The notes under the pieces were generated by a model. It was not told the DNA's origin, did no database searches, and was given only the letters and a program-made list of their open reading frames with translations. DNA of 64,000 nt from Opisthorchis felineus (taxonomy: Eukaryota; Platyhelminthes; Trematoda; Opisthorchiida; Opisthorchiidae): positions 735,338 to 799,337 of the forward strand of contig SJOL01007097.1 in assembly GCA_004794785.1 (NCBI GenBank), written 5' to 3'. This document shows positions 29,901 through 43,600 of the stretch, piece after piece (position 1 is the stretch's first letter; the number at the start of each line of letters is the position of its first letter). The translations under genes and the position numbers were made by a program.

Positions 29901-32900
29901 ATCGTAGGCCGTTTTCTGACGGTGGGTAGGGTGAGCTCTGTGGAAGTGGGCAGCTCATATTTTACAACCATGATTTCAACTCTGGAGTGCCTTGAACTAG
30001 ATGCCTCGCCGTGCATATCAGTACCATACCAATGTCATACCATTTAATATAATCGTGTCGACCTGACAATTTCTATACAGCCTGAAAACAAAGCGCGCAC
30101 AGCGGAGTGAGAATATTTGCAATCACACGGCGCACAAGTTTAGATTCTGGTGCAATCGTAGTTTGCAGCTTCCTGACGGAGTTTTCCAAACTTTTACCAT
30201 GGTGACGTTATCCGTCGGTGACAAAGTTGGTCTTTATACGGAGGTACTTTTTACACAGCAAACGTTGTAAAATAAGGTCACAGTAATCATACACTGGCTT
30301 CAATGAATCATTGTATTAAAATCAAAGTCGGAGTTATATCTATTGTTATTTGCCCGCACGGTTCACAGGAAACCTCCCAATGTTCACCATCCCGTCCAGC
30401 TGGGCTTTTCCCCGTGAGTGGTCTTCATTCGGGAAGACCATTTTTTCTGCAAATGTGGAATTACATGAGGTTCTTACTGTTAAGTGACGTGTTTCGGCAG
30501 CAATTGCAGCTAAGATGGATCAAAAAAGCCATATTGGCACCATAATGACACCTCAGTTGCTCACTAAATAAATTCAAGTACGTAATACGTCGCACCCCGC
30601 GGACCAGAAAAAAGTGCTACTTTTAGGGATCTGTGAGAATAATTTGCTTTCGTCAGTAGTACTGTGGGCTTAAGTAGTTTCTCTGATCTATAACTAAGGT
30701 TCAACTAGTTTACTTGAAGAAGACAGCCTAATTTTGTGGTAGGAAAAACCGTTATCCTTCCGAATAAGACTGTGGAAAAACAGGCGGCCTAACGACAATG
30801 GAATAGTCGGACAGGTCAGTAAACCCAAGCCATAGAAAAACATTCTAAAGGTCAGAGACTTTCATAGAATGTGAGACGATAAAATAGCATGCTTGCCTGA
30901 CGGGTGGTAAATATTAGTCAAACACTTCATCTGATTAATCCGGGGTAAGCCAACCAGTATCGAAAGGTTAATTTTAACTGAAAGCATTTGAGGTATCGTA
31001 AGGTATTTTCCACTGCCAATGTCGAAAAGGGTTGTCCGGTTTTCTTTCTTTTGTTTGCTTCTAAATTGAAGTGGCTTTTGGTAAGGTTGTCACACAAATG
31101 AACGAAAGCATGTATTTCGCCGCTAAACAGGGCGAGGAAAATAAACGACTGGTAAAACACAAATAATCTGTGAATCTATCGTTAATAGTTATCAAGACAT
31201 ATTTGCCCGAAGTCACGCCATGTTTACTACGCATAAACCTCTGCATAGGCCTTCGTTTCAAAAAACTTTACTTGGGTCGGTCAGTCTGTCAGCTGCAACT
31301 CCCTTCCGTGCACTCCAGCCGCCTCAGTGTGCTGATGAATGTGGTTCACATTTGTCAAGGCAGGTGACATGATTAGTTTCCGGAATCTTCTGCCGAACGG
31401 TATCCACATCTGTTTGTTCAGGCTTATGATTTGGCACTCAGTGTCGAGCTTGCTTTTCGGCTACAAATGACATCTCGGTGGGAACTCAGGATCGATTCCA
31501 CCGAAATGCTGCTCAGTTGTCTTTACTTCTTTTATATGGATTTCGCATCCACCTATTTTTACGTGTCAGAAACACGTTTACCTTATTTAGTCGGCAAAAC
31601 ATGTTAGGGTCGAATGAAACTTAGGCTAGCAAGATCAACGGAAAACCAGCGGAAACAGAAAAGAAAAAGACATTCTGTTAACGAATCGCATCAGGCAGCT
31701 AAAATGTCTGTTCCCCTATTCCGGCAAAAGGGATACTTCCTTAAACTGGTCCCAAGAATTTGATCACTGGTAACTGGTACACCAGTAAATCTGTTTTACG
31801 TCTTGTCCAAAAACCGATTCTCGAGATCAGGGCAATATAGAAATTCTGATGATAAACCACCCTTCCAAACCTCCAAACTCAACACCAACTAACCAAAACT
31901 TTGAACCGATACTCAGACTGACTTAGTTTGTTAGTCGGAAAATAACTTGATGACTATTTCTCTGTCTGCTTATAGCTAGGCCATCTTCGTCCAATGCGGT
32001 TGTGTTCGATTCAGCTTGTCGCTTGGACGTTCAGCGCTACATTGGAGAAAAGAATTAAGCCTAAAGAATTTTTACAAAGCCTTCTAGTTGTTTTCCAGTC
32101 TCTCCCTGTTATCTGTCGCAACATGTTCGGTGATCTTCGTCACCGTCTTTGGAACTTCATGGAAGAGTTCACGCCTTTTGATCTCAGTTTGTAGGCAAAC
32201 ATCACCGGCAGTGTCACGCGACGCATTACGCACAAAAGATAGATGGAGAGGCGTGCTTGTATGTAGCTGATTGTCTCCACCACCAGAGAAACTGATCAGA
32301 CTGCCTTTCAGCCATTGGGAAAAAGTTTGAAACCGACTAAGAAGTCTCAGGAAAGTTTGGTAAACAGTCAGTAGACCTATAAATCCACCGGTTGTCTGCC
32401 AAACCTTTCTGAAATGGTAGCCAAGCTGATGTTTATATCTACGACCTGAACTGGCTCAAACCTATGCCAGCGAGAACTGAGCCCATAGGTCGCAGCATAT
32501 CGGGCGTCAGGTAGAGGACACACCTAGGACACATCTATGAAGTAAACATAACTGCCACTCTGTCTACAATTTCATGTAGGTATGAGGCTTGTCATTCGGG
32601 CTAGCCTTTGGGCCGGTGGACTGGACAGTCGATGGTGTGAGGTAAATCCCGAGATCAACGCATCTACGACAGGTAGACGGACAAGTGCAGGTGAGTTGAA
32701 CGATTAGATGCAGACGACTAGCCAGCCTCACGCTCAGGCTGAATCTGATCACTGTCTTATCACCATTTGAAGTTTTGCGGTCACAGTTGCCTAACTCGGA
32801 AAGATATTAATTGTGACAAGTATTCTACCGTCTCATTTCATCACAGTTAACATCTTTAGCTGTCTTCGTATACGATGACGATGATGGAGTTATTGGGGTA

Positions 32901-33339
32901 TTGGTTAGAATTAGCAGGCGATGCTTGTTCAGTTTATGACGCATCCTTACTTGGGTATGGACCTGAATGGATTGTTCTGTCGCGTTTTCCCAACTGCACT
33001 TATCCGCTCAAACAGGTGAACAGTATTTGCAGTGGTGCTACCAGCAATATTCCAACCCAACTGACGTGGTAAACGCACATGCACTGTGTCCGGTGCGAGA
33101 TATTGACAATGACTCATACAATAATGCATACAAAGTCAACCTAAAATGGTTTTCAGAGATCGATCACAATCCTAGAGAAAACAGTCGCGCCTAAAAGCCA
33201 CTCTTTTTTTAACGTATGTTGCAAAACTATGCAGAAAGTCATAGCTGGTAAGGAATAGCGTCCAAGAAACAAGTGTCGGGGGAGCACCCACATTTCATTC
33301 TAAAGTTTTCAAAGGATGAGAAGCACCCAACAACAGTTC
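23940..33339. other. Long transposon-poor stretch downstream of BRX1
   Basis: The BRX1 3' UTR should occupy the first few hundred bases, though no AATAAA is visible. The rest is AT-richer DNA without recognisable SINE or LINE text. Open frames such as 28872-29110 (minus), 31994-32194 (plus) and 32875-33194 (two overlapping plus frames) look partly protein-like, but I cannot tie them to a family. They may be exons of an unrecognised gene, old relics or chance. Confidence 0.35.
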
Positions 33340-34030
33340 TGAGTGCAAAAAAGCTATACAGGTCGTTGTAAAGATGGGTTTTACAAAATCACAGGCATTA
33401 AAAAGAGCTGTTCCGATTTTGGTAGAGAACATCTACAAGTGTACCTAATACTGGTACGCACGTTCAGAAAAGGTGGGGAGCTAGAGACGTGCCACGAAAA
33501 CATGTATGAAATTCCCAAAACCAGCTCCGTAAGATTAAAAAAGCGTGGCAAACAGGATGCATTTAATGCCGACAGGACCGGTCTGCTATGTCCCTGTTCA
33601 TCTCGCAAGATAGAGGAAAGCTTGTTGCCCGGTAATAATGTGCTACGAGTAACGCAACCCTATAGGCCCGGGATGCGGTCCATCCAGAACCACAAGTAAA
33701 TGCTGTCAGGAAAGAATGATTCACGTTGTACAACTTGCACGAAAACAAGGATGGGCAAACGGATTCAATAGAAGGAAAAATACAGAGAAATAACGAAACT
33801 GATGATATTCCACTTCATCAGGAAAAGGACCAGGTTGACAGTAACACCAATGAAGTGAGTTCGGGTAGAATAACCAATATTTACTCACTCTTTTGGGATT
33901 GGGTGAAAATGCTACCAACAATGTTTCATGGGAAAACAAAAGCGTTCCTCTTGGTGTAGAGGAGGAAGATACAGAAGAGTAAGAGGATGAAAAACTTGAC
34001 GAAGTGAACACAGCACTCAACCTTTGGAGA
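33340..34030 (+). pseudogene. Possible Tigger/pogo-like transposase relic
   Basis: A frame at 33343-33699 contains DGFYKITGIKKS, reminiscent of the GW..RF..RHGI helix, and FNADRTGLLCPC, close to the NADETGL..C box that carries the first catalytic Asp of Tigger/pogo (DDE) transposases, with Glu changed to Arg. After stops and shifts an acidic stretch (GVEEEDTEE) appears near 33955-33985, as often found near the C-terminus of these proteins. The similarity is limited to these short motifs, so the call is tentative. Confidence 0.3.
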
Positions 34031-37000
34031 TACCGTGCAGCTTGGCGTCAATTAGGCTGATAGAGTAAGCTGCTGAAAGTAACTTTGTTTCCGGAACCTC
34101 TCATCGGCCAGTTGCAACGAACGAGACAGTTGAAGGTCTATAAATTTCTTGGTAACTAACCGATTGTGCAGAATAAATATTTCGCCACACTTCAACAATG
34201 AAGAGCTGATTCGTCTAATGCGTTCGCCATACTCGCGGAGGTATAGGAGGAACCATTGGAAAAATATCTGAAAACGTATATCCGTCCGAATTTTTTCTTC
34301 CACTGTAAGCCGCACCAATGGATGCACGCTATGGTCATGGATGAAGTGAATTTAACTGATTTAAACAAAATGGTTCGTAGAAGATGGTTCTAGTTGGCTT
34401 CGATCCGGAGACTATGATATGAAGCTATTATGAGCATTTTGAAAGAAGCGGAACGATTCAACGAAGCGTCTTAAGAATCTGTGTATGACCATCTACTTCA
34501 AGAGGTTATCAGACATTTCATAAATGGACGACAAATTGAAGTCGAGCGTAAATGTGAACAACTGTTTCCCTGCAACGATGCTATTGTGCAACGTAGAGAG
34601 ACCACATTACCATGTTTCATAAACTTGAAATCAAGTACTGAAGGATTTCCACGAAGGATATCCTGTAGACACCATAATGAAAACTGTCTTTCTAACATAT
34701 GTTCATTAGTCTCCATTTATGCCGCTTGCAGTGCGCAATGGTAGCATAAACTCCCCTGATATCTCAGTTGTTTTCTGCGCTACAGCTTGAAAAGCCATCA
34801 GATTTCGCTGGTCTCCGAGACGGTATGTGATTCTGATCGTCGTCTATGCTTTCTAAATGTGACCAGAAGTTTTTGTGCCGAGCCAAGCTTAAACTGCAGA
34901 AACGATATCCATTCTTACCGGACTATTTGCATGGCTTCCAGTTCCCTAGCTTCCGGTGACACTCAATGGTACTCAGCTTACAAATGATCAGGATGCTTAG
35001 TTTTTTTCGCTTCTCAATAAGATCACTATTAACGTAGCTCGCACGGAAAGACAGTATGGGGTAATCATGCATCGCCCACGTTTATGGAAGGGATTTTTAG
35101 GGAGGTCGAGAAGAATGGACACCTGGAGTAATTGTACAGTGCATTAGAAATAGATTGTGCAAAGTCGAAGTTCGGGAACTCATCTGGATGAGTGTAGTGC
35201 GCATTCCAGTAGTAGCATCTCACATCCTATTAGCCTCCTCATTTTTGGTGAAGACAGTACTGATGGAAAACATGGTTGTCCTTTCTCCACAGAACCCTGC
35301 GTCACCGCAAATGCGACGTTCCTTGGGAATCAGGTCACCTATTAAGAGACCTAATTTCGGTTCTCGTTTTAGGTCACACAATGAATAAGTGGATGTTTTA
35401 TGAGGAATGTTTAAGGAGAAATGATGTTATGGAGTGCCTACGTGTTCAGTTGATCCATGCTATCATTTGGCTGATTACTGTAAGTTTCTAATCCTCGTGC
35501 ACTTTGTTCCTGTGCTTGAGTCTTATAGTCTGTTGATTGCCCTGCTGCATTGTATGTGTTCAGGAATACATTCAGCACTGAAAGAACATCATTACATCCA
35601 GTTCTTCTTCTTTAGACTGACTGCGTAACAGCTGGATACAAGCGAGAAATCTATATAGGGAGAATGAAGTGAGACTTCAGGCGTGGTGGTAGAGCATGTC
35701 CTAGAATACACCTGGGGTTCATTCAAAGTAATCTAATAGCCGTAATTTTACGTCTTGCTGGAATGCCACTCCTTCTGCCACCAACCACCACATCAACTTT
35801 ACCCACCAGGTTGACATTCCTTCCGCCTTTACCATAGTTGCAGCGGGTACAAGACCCCGTTTGTTGAAGCTTTGTCAATTACACGATTTAGGCCAAGCCA
35901 CCATTTACAGAGAATCCTGAGAGGTTGCATCTACTGTGGTCCAAGTGACCGGGTTGCCTTTCGACTTGTCGGTTTCAAATTTGAACTTTTAGTTGTCTAC
36001 TTCGGTGCGTGTACTATGGTTTTCAACACCAACGAAAATGGTAGCTTCCTTCACAAACCATCTGTTTTTATTTGGACACCCGATCTATTTCCAAGTAATA
36101 AGGTCAAAACAAAGGTCTATTGTGACACAATAATCGGTACCCCCACGTCGCACCACCTTACATGCTGACTGTCTGAAGCCCCCTGGTCATGCAGATACCA
36201 ACACACCTTTCCTACATTCATGTTAAATCATCTCACTTGAAAACAATGGTTTCAACACATTTATCTTAAATTCCCTGACCATGTACTTCTGTGTCTTAAG
36301 ATTAGGCAAATAGACTCAATTAAACAGCCTGTCCCGTTGTTCCGATCGTCATTCTTGAAGCTGGTTTGGTTGTCCTGTTTTTTATTATTACAATGGGAAT
36401 TGGTGGGACTGCTTTAATGACAACAACGTACAGTATGAGTCTAAATGACAGTACCATCGTTAACCACACTAATCATACCATTCGTACAATTTGACCTGGA
36501 TTTAGCACGTGTGCCCAGCGACTTCGATTCGTTCAGCACGGCCCTACGCTTTCCACCGATATGGATGTAAATTCGCTGCTTTTGTAGGCACAGATAAGTA
36601 GGATATCGATCCAGTAGTTAAATGATAAAATTTTGGCTTCAAAAATAAGTATCATCACTTGGCTCAGCGAACTTGTGGTTTCTTGTTTTTTTGTGTGTGG
36701 CTAGGATAACAGTCTAACGAGTATTTCTAATCCGTGACCGACAATTGAGCATTGTTCAGCCGCTTCAGGATAATGCAGGGTTTGCTTGTGTACCTGTATT
36801 GTCATGTTTAGCGTTTTAGTCCTACTGGCACCCCTCATGCGAAAGACTTGTGTGTACGACACTCCGAAACAAACAATTGCACCTCATCCCAGCGGTCTTC
36901 TGTGCATGATGAACCGTGATTAACAGCAACGCAATTAGCCTTCTTGTTGTTTAAGTTATAACTTCATCTGAATTCGGAATGTGATGAAACTATGTAACTA

Positions 37001-40000
37001 ACTGGGGTCAACAAGTATTAGGCATTGTCTGAATTAGGGCAGTCACAAAATGCCAAGTCTAGCACCATCACTGACACTGCATGCCAAAAGATCTATTATT
37101 GGCAGGTTGTAGAGCAGTACACTTAATATTTACGGCAATACCGACACTAACTGCTGTAGTCAGAACATTATGTTTAAAAACCATTATGTGTAAATCTGTT
37201 ACCCATTTATCAAATGAGACAATCAGAGGAGAATAGTAAGTTATATCAATAAATTTCGGATTCCCTCAAATGGTCCCCTAACACAACACGATATCTGACG
37301 GCACATATGTGACTTTCAACTATCCACACTTTACGGGCGCCGATAAATCCTAGTCAACCCACAGCAATCATCAGCAGCACAAAAGCCGGTATAAGTAGGT
37401 AACATCAACGTCTGCGCACCCCGACGTTTCAAAATATGGTTTACAAGAAAAATCATAGACTCAAGTCCGGCCAAGTATAGGTTAACTACACATAGAATTC
37501 TCTGACTTGCTAAGGTGACAGGCTTGGATATACTTCACTTTGTATCATTTTACGAATGTGACCTCAAAGCTAATTCCGTTTAAAGTCGATCAATGCTATC
37601 TGACAGGCGCGCAATCGAAAAATATGTACCAACCGTTGAGTTAACTTTTTCTTGTTGAAGTCTGGTTTCGGGAAACTAGACTGATCAGTCAAAGGGCAGT
37701 TCGTGACGGCTCACAAAAGACTCTACAGAAGAATCAGAATATCACACAAAATAGACTAGTTGCAAAGGTGTATGTTTCTCTTGTTACGACAAAGTTTCTG
37801 CCTCCGCAGTCGAACCCTCTTGTGCAGTTGACGACATATACTTTCTGAGCACTGACTCGATCGTCGCCACGTTGGCAATGATTATTCGTGATATGTTCAA
37901 GTATCCAAAGATTTGTCTTAGGCCCCTTGGAAAGCTGATTTTAGGTATATAAGTTGAATTGTTTTCCTCAATGTGGCTAGCAATGTTTTCCCGACATCCA
38001 ACGCCCTGTATGGCAGTCAGCTATAGACGCCGATTGCAAGGGCTCCTATTTTCCACCCTTCCTAATGCTCACCGCCCTCCATCTTTCTAGGAGATATAAC
38101 AGAATGGCAGTACCATATTACACTAACATTGGCACCGATATTACTCAGTCAAGATACATTTGCTTCGTTTTCAGTTCATGCAGCAGCTTTTCCCTCCTCA
38201 GTGTTCCTTTTTTTACCCAGGTTCGACACAGCCATGGGGTATATAGCACACGCTCATTAGAAGTTCAAATGCTGGTGGTCGGTATACACTGGGGGTTATA
38301 CCAAATTTGATTTCATCAGTTTTACCGTTCGGTTTTGTCGGTTGCCGTTTCGTAAATCAGATCGGAAGTTCTAGAGCGCAGCTGGTTCTGCACAACGCTA
38401 ATGCACGTCATGAAATTATGCTTTAAAGCTCTAAACCTTGTCAAACCGGCTGATGAACAGTTATTGTACCGACGAAGATTTGTCGCCTAGATTAAAGCCT
38501 CCGCTGCTTGTGTCGTAGAATCAGCACATAAGTACTGGTCACACAGATTCAACTAATCTTGCAACCACGTACAAGTAACTGTGTTCAATGGGTGATTAAG
38601 TAGACCAGACGAAACATAGGTGTGGGAATAGTGCGTGGTAATTTTCAAGACGAGAACTCGTTTTACAGGGTCACATTAACCTATACTAAACATTTTGGTA
38701 GAATTTTATAGTCGGCTCATCCGTGTTTTGGACAACAGGCGGGTTGTGAGCACGGTCCTTCGAATTGCCCATTTGGAGAATCCGACGTGCGCTTTTAGGT
38801 GACAGCTGGTTGAGTAGGAGACCTGTCAACTTGGACTGCCGCGTGTACTCAAGAGGGGTTACTTTGAGGGGAGTCTATTCTTTTAAAGACACCGCAGTAC
38901 GGTTCCGTAGCAGCTTTAAGGAGAAGCCATACCCGGAAGACACCAGAAACCCATTTTTCTCTTGGTGACATCTGAGACACACTGCAGAGCAACTCTGAAG
39001 TTAACCGTTCAAATGGAACGCAGCTTACAGGTAAATGGTTCATTCCAAACCCATAGGATTCGTTCCGGTGGTGAGTCACAGGCAGGAGGAAGCATCACAT
39101 TAGGCTTTTAACCAGTTGGCTTTATTGTCCACTCAAGGACACGTGATCTCGGATGTGCGCGTTTTAGAGCGCAGACAATTTTATATTGAATGATAATGTA
39201 AAAGGGAAGACGTTGTCCGCATCTGTGTATCCAGGCGCCCACATAGCGTCAGTCCCACATCAATATATGCCGGTACAATGCGTATGCAAATGAGTGTCAA
39301 ACATTTGAAGAAACTACTCTGATGTGGTAGGAATTTTATGGGCGGATTTTAGGTACATTTCAGCCAAAGGTAAGCAACCAAGGGTGAAATACCAACAGGA
39401 ACATAGCTTTGGTTGTTCAAATACTGTCACTGCGTCGATATTACATCAGAGAATCTCGGGTACGAATTAAAAAAGTAACTAAAGCCTCGTTTTATACTGA
39501 AGACTGCCCCCATTTCTATGTCCGGTGTTAACGAAAAACTGGTAGACAGTAGTTCTGGAATTCGTCGGAACATGGATATTTCCGCGTAATCCCGTACAAC
39601 GCAGACACTAAGTTTTCAGCCTACCATAATGAGATAGTCGTTGGAACTGTTCACTTTTTTTCACGAGACTGGATTTTGGTTGTTCGGATTCGTTATCTGA
39701 CGTGCCACCCGATTGGTAGACCTGGCATGTCCTGGATTCTGTCGGTTGTATAGAACGCGACTCTTAGAACCTAATCATTCGAGACGAAAGAAACAGTTCA
39801 AGATATTTATTTGGACCTGATATGTCTCCCCATGTTTGGATGTTACTTCTTGGTCTTATAACAGGAAACAGCTGTGTGTTTTCGTGTGAGTTGTACCGTA
39901 ATGAATGTTTTCACTGTTACCATCTGAAATCCGATCTTAGGCAACTAAAAATGTAACTGATAAAATGATAGCTGATTTAGCAGCATAGGTAAGCAGATGA

Positions 40001-40690
40001 AAGTTCCTCCCCAGTGTTTCTTCAGCTGACTCCTAAGTAACTAGTTCAATTATCTGATTACATCAAGTGAATAGTTAAAGAAAGCGGAGACAAGATCAAA
40101 GCTAGGTTGTGCAGAGCTTTTAATGTTGGATTATCGTTTACTACGGCCAACTATTGATAGGAATTTTGACCAAGTGGGAGGGGCTTGTTGTTAACCTCGC
40201 ATTTGTACTTAAATACGGCTCACGGGACTCCTTCAGATGCTTAGAATTGGCTTCTGGAGCTTTGCCCCCTGAAAGACACTCCCACAGAAAGTCATTGTCT
40301 ACTTTTGATTAGTCCGTTGAAAGCTTCAGCTTTCGGACTTTTTTTCAGAAAAGACCACTTTCCCGTAGCTACGTCTGACCCCTCAATAGGGAAACAACTT
40401 CGTGCGTAGATGGCAATAATTGACTGTCTGTCAGGAAGGTCAGATCCATGAAAATAATTCTAGAATGCCTGAAGCCTACCGAGACCCTCAAACCCAACCA
40501 AAATATCAATAGGACAGCCGGCAAGCATCCAGGCTAGTCAATCAATCAGTCAATCTAGCAAAGGCTGACAACTGTTCTGGCACTTCACGGAAGCAAGGTC
40601 GATGGTGATGGATGTTCACCAAACGCCGGTCAGGCAGCCTGGATCAATGTTAAAAATGCCCTTTAAATAGCACGAGGTCCCTTGTAACTC
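34031..40690. other. Unannotated AT-rich stretch
   Basis: Open frames are short and overlapping (for example 34052-34327 minus, 34481-34744 plus, 35872-36168 plus). Between 36.2 and 40.6 kb almost no open frame exceeds 80 codons. No repeat family from elsewhere in the window is seen. Confidence 0.35.
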
Positions 40691-43600
40691 TTGCACTCGC
40701 TTATTCGCAGTAAAGCTGTTGTGTTCCTTGTTGGCAAGTCTTTTTTCAGACACCAAGGCTCTGGAGTGGAGACAGCAGTTAGATGCAACACTGTCTTTTT
40801 CCATTGTAGACTTCAGCCAACTTGTCAGGTTGGAAAAAAACGTGTTCCAAGTTATTCCTCCGTATGCCCTTTATGAAATCATCCAAGTCTTCGTAGTTGT
40901 ACGCCCGTATCAATTCATTAGTCATCAAAGGAATGAATTGCGGAAGTCCCAGCTGAAGTATTAATTTTGTCTTTTTGCCGACGATCTTATGCTCCGTAGA
41001 AGTGTAGGATCTAGTGAAACCAACCGGGTTAACAAAGCAGTGGACCTGTTTAGCATCTGTCTAGGCACTGGACAACTGACGGAGGTGACACTCGGTTGAA
41101 GATCATGAAATATGTGGCAAGTTGTCCAAATGTCCGTCTTTCTCTATATGGCTTTTGATAGTTCTTCTGTATTAATCTCCTTTCACCAGGTAGTCTTGAA
41201 GTTCCTTTCCGAAACCCATCCGGATATCCATTAACTTGCTTAGAACCTTTGAATGTGTCACTTGCAGTTCATATAAATAACGTTTGAATCTCTGACGATA
41301 CACCGACCTAATTAAAATTGCGACAGAAGCAGTGATCTGTGGTGTGACTGTGTTTTGATCATATTCCCAGACAGCTAAATCTACAATATTATGTATTTCC
41401 AATGCCACTATTTTGAAAGTTTTCCATATTCCGAGAAACCTCATAACATAAAAGTGATGCACAATATGATTCCGTTATACCAATTTTTCCATCTAAAGAT
41501 GACACCTGCCTTTATAAAAATACGTTAGAGCATATACCGATCCCCTAATAACTACGATTGAGTCGTATATTTTTGGAAAGACTGCCTGAAAATGGCTTCT
41601 CTTTTAGGGGGGACTTGACAGTTGAACGAAGCTCCAAAAATGATCTGTTTTTACGACCTGTCTCTTCACAGAAAAGACAAGATTCCGTGCGTTTGCAATG
41701 TCAGACAAGACTGCGAGTGAAATGTAAAGAAATTCATGTGTAGTAGGTGTCTTGCGTGCACATTTTTTTCCGGTGAGGGAACAGAAGTGTGTTGCAGGCT
41801 ACTTCTGGTGAGTCATTCCTGTCTCCTCATGATGTGCCAAAAAGTGATAGCCGAACGCTCCGGGTGACGGCGGAGCGTCGATCAGGAACACAGATCATAA
41901 ATCCACTGATTGTTTTTCAACCTTTATGAAGAGAAAACAGACCCGTGTTCGCACAGACTGCCTATACTGAAACTCATGTTCATTACCATCAGAAATTTTG
42001 GTAATGGAATCATTATAAAACGTTCTACATCACTGTTCGCTGAGTTGCCTTTGCAACGAAAAAACGTATACCCTAGGTTTAAGTCCCTATTTGTGTCGAC
42101 AGAGCATAATTTCAATGACAGTTAATTGCCTCTGAATTTTGCTGTGAACCACGAACAATTTTGTGAAACAGGAGGCCAGGTCAAGTAAAGTTAGGAGGAA
42201 GACTCGTTGATATTACATCATTATTAACGGAAGTAAACCTGGTGCAAACGCATCCTAAACCACAGACGATTACAGTAAAGACCACGACTTCCACAAACGG
42301 GGTGTTTTTCGACAAGAAATATATTTTGAAGGTATTGGGTTTCATTCAAGTTTCAACAACTGATGAAATGTAGCTGATCCTGTATCAAGTACCAATCCTT
42401 TGTTGTTGGAGGGATATTTTGAGACCTGTTGAACTTTACGTTGTAGTGTACCAACTCACCCTAAAAGATGGCTTCCATACAGTAAGAATTCACTGATATG
42501 TTTCATTCCTAATCACTGTAGCTTGAAAACATTGCTGTAATTTGATCTGTACACCTATATCAACGTGGGCTTACCTGATCACATTTTACGCCTTGATTTT
42601 TTACCAACGGTAGGACAATCGATATTATTGAAAGTTGGATACCAACATTGCGATCGAATTACCTTCGCCCGGAAGTTTTCTTCCTGGGGCTGCCTAAAAT
42701 CACAGTCTTCTAGCAAAAAAAAACGAACCCCTGGTGTCTCACCCCGCTGAAATTGGTGGTGAAGTTCAAAGACCACATTTCAGAGCTCCGTCACTAAGAT
42801 GTAATAACTTCAAAGAAAAAACCAAAGGGACAGTTTTTTTAAAGGGTGTTGATGAGAAATCCGCATTCATGCAGCCACTGGTATTTTGAAACAGACTTTC
42901 ATCATGTAGGACGAAAATATTCTTTTCGAACCTAGATGAATACTGCATAGAGAAATGTTTCCAATATCCTATTTTGGAAATTCATCAATGAAACAAATCA
43001 AATATCAGAAATAGAGCCCACCACAAAAATATAAATAAAAACATTTCATTCTTTTTTTAAGTGGAATCATTGGTTGAAATTTTGTTTGGCAAAAGCTGTG
43101 TGGATCTACTTCCGTATTGGATTTTAACTAACTTTGGAAGGCAGTCTTATTGCTGAGTGAAATTCACTCATGTAAAAATCCATCTCAACCATTCTCCGTA
43201 GGTTTTCTATTGGCTGCCTAAGGAGACCAGGTGAAAGATTATGTAAAAGCTTGACCGGCAGGTCCAGAAGCCATGTTTTGGTTTTATTAGTCGCCTGAAT
43301 GAATGTATAGAATTGCTGAAATATCTACTTGGCCTACCTGATTAGACCGTGAGCACACAACCATATCTCGAATGTCAAACCAACTGAAACACGAGGCGTC
43401 TTTGTTCGGTGCAATCAGTTGAAAAATACCATAACCGAGGGAGTCAGAAGGGATACAGTTGAGCTTCCCGTCAAAAACAACCTAATTTGCAAGTGAGTGT
43501 ATTTCGCCAACTACGTACAATTCGGTGTTCATGTAAAGCATATAGTTGAAAGGAAGATGTGCTTGATTAATTTCCAGAAGGGCTAAACTGGTCATTGTTG

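Noticed and set aside
31061..31261. Minus-strand frame with YVLITINDRFTDYL, resembling a retroelement integrase
   Set aside because: The catalytic Trp/Asp context and the preceding zinc-finger HHCC pattern are not present.
40719..40964. Frame with WRQQLDATLSF and VIPPYALYEI, possibly a retroviral-type gag segment
   Set aside because: No nucleocapsid knuckle, no protease or LTR nearby, and the downstream gag signatures are missing; chance cannot be excluded.
41057..41090. CTGTCTAGGCACTGGACAAC, similar to the SINE body
   Set aside because: Only a short stretch matches and none of the following SINE motifs is present.
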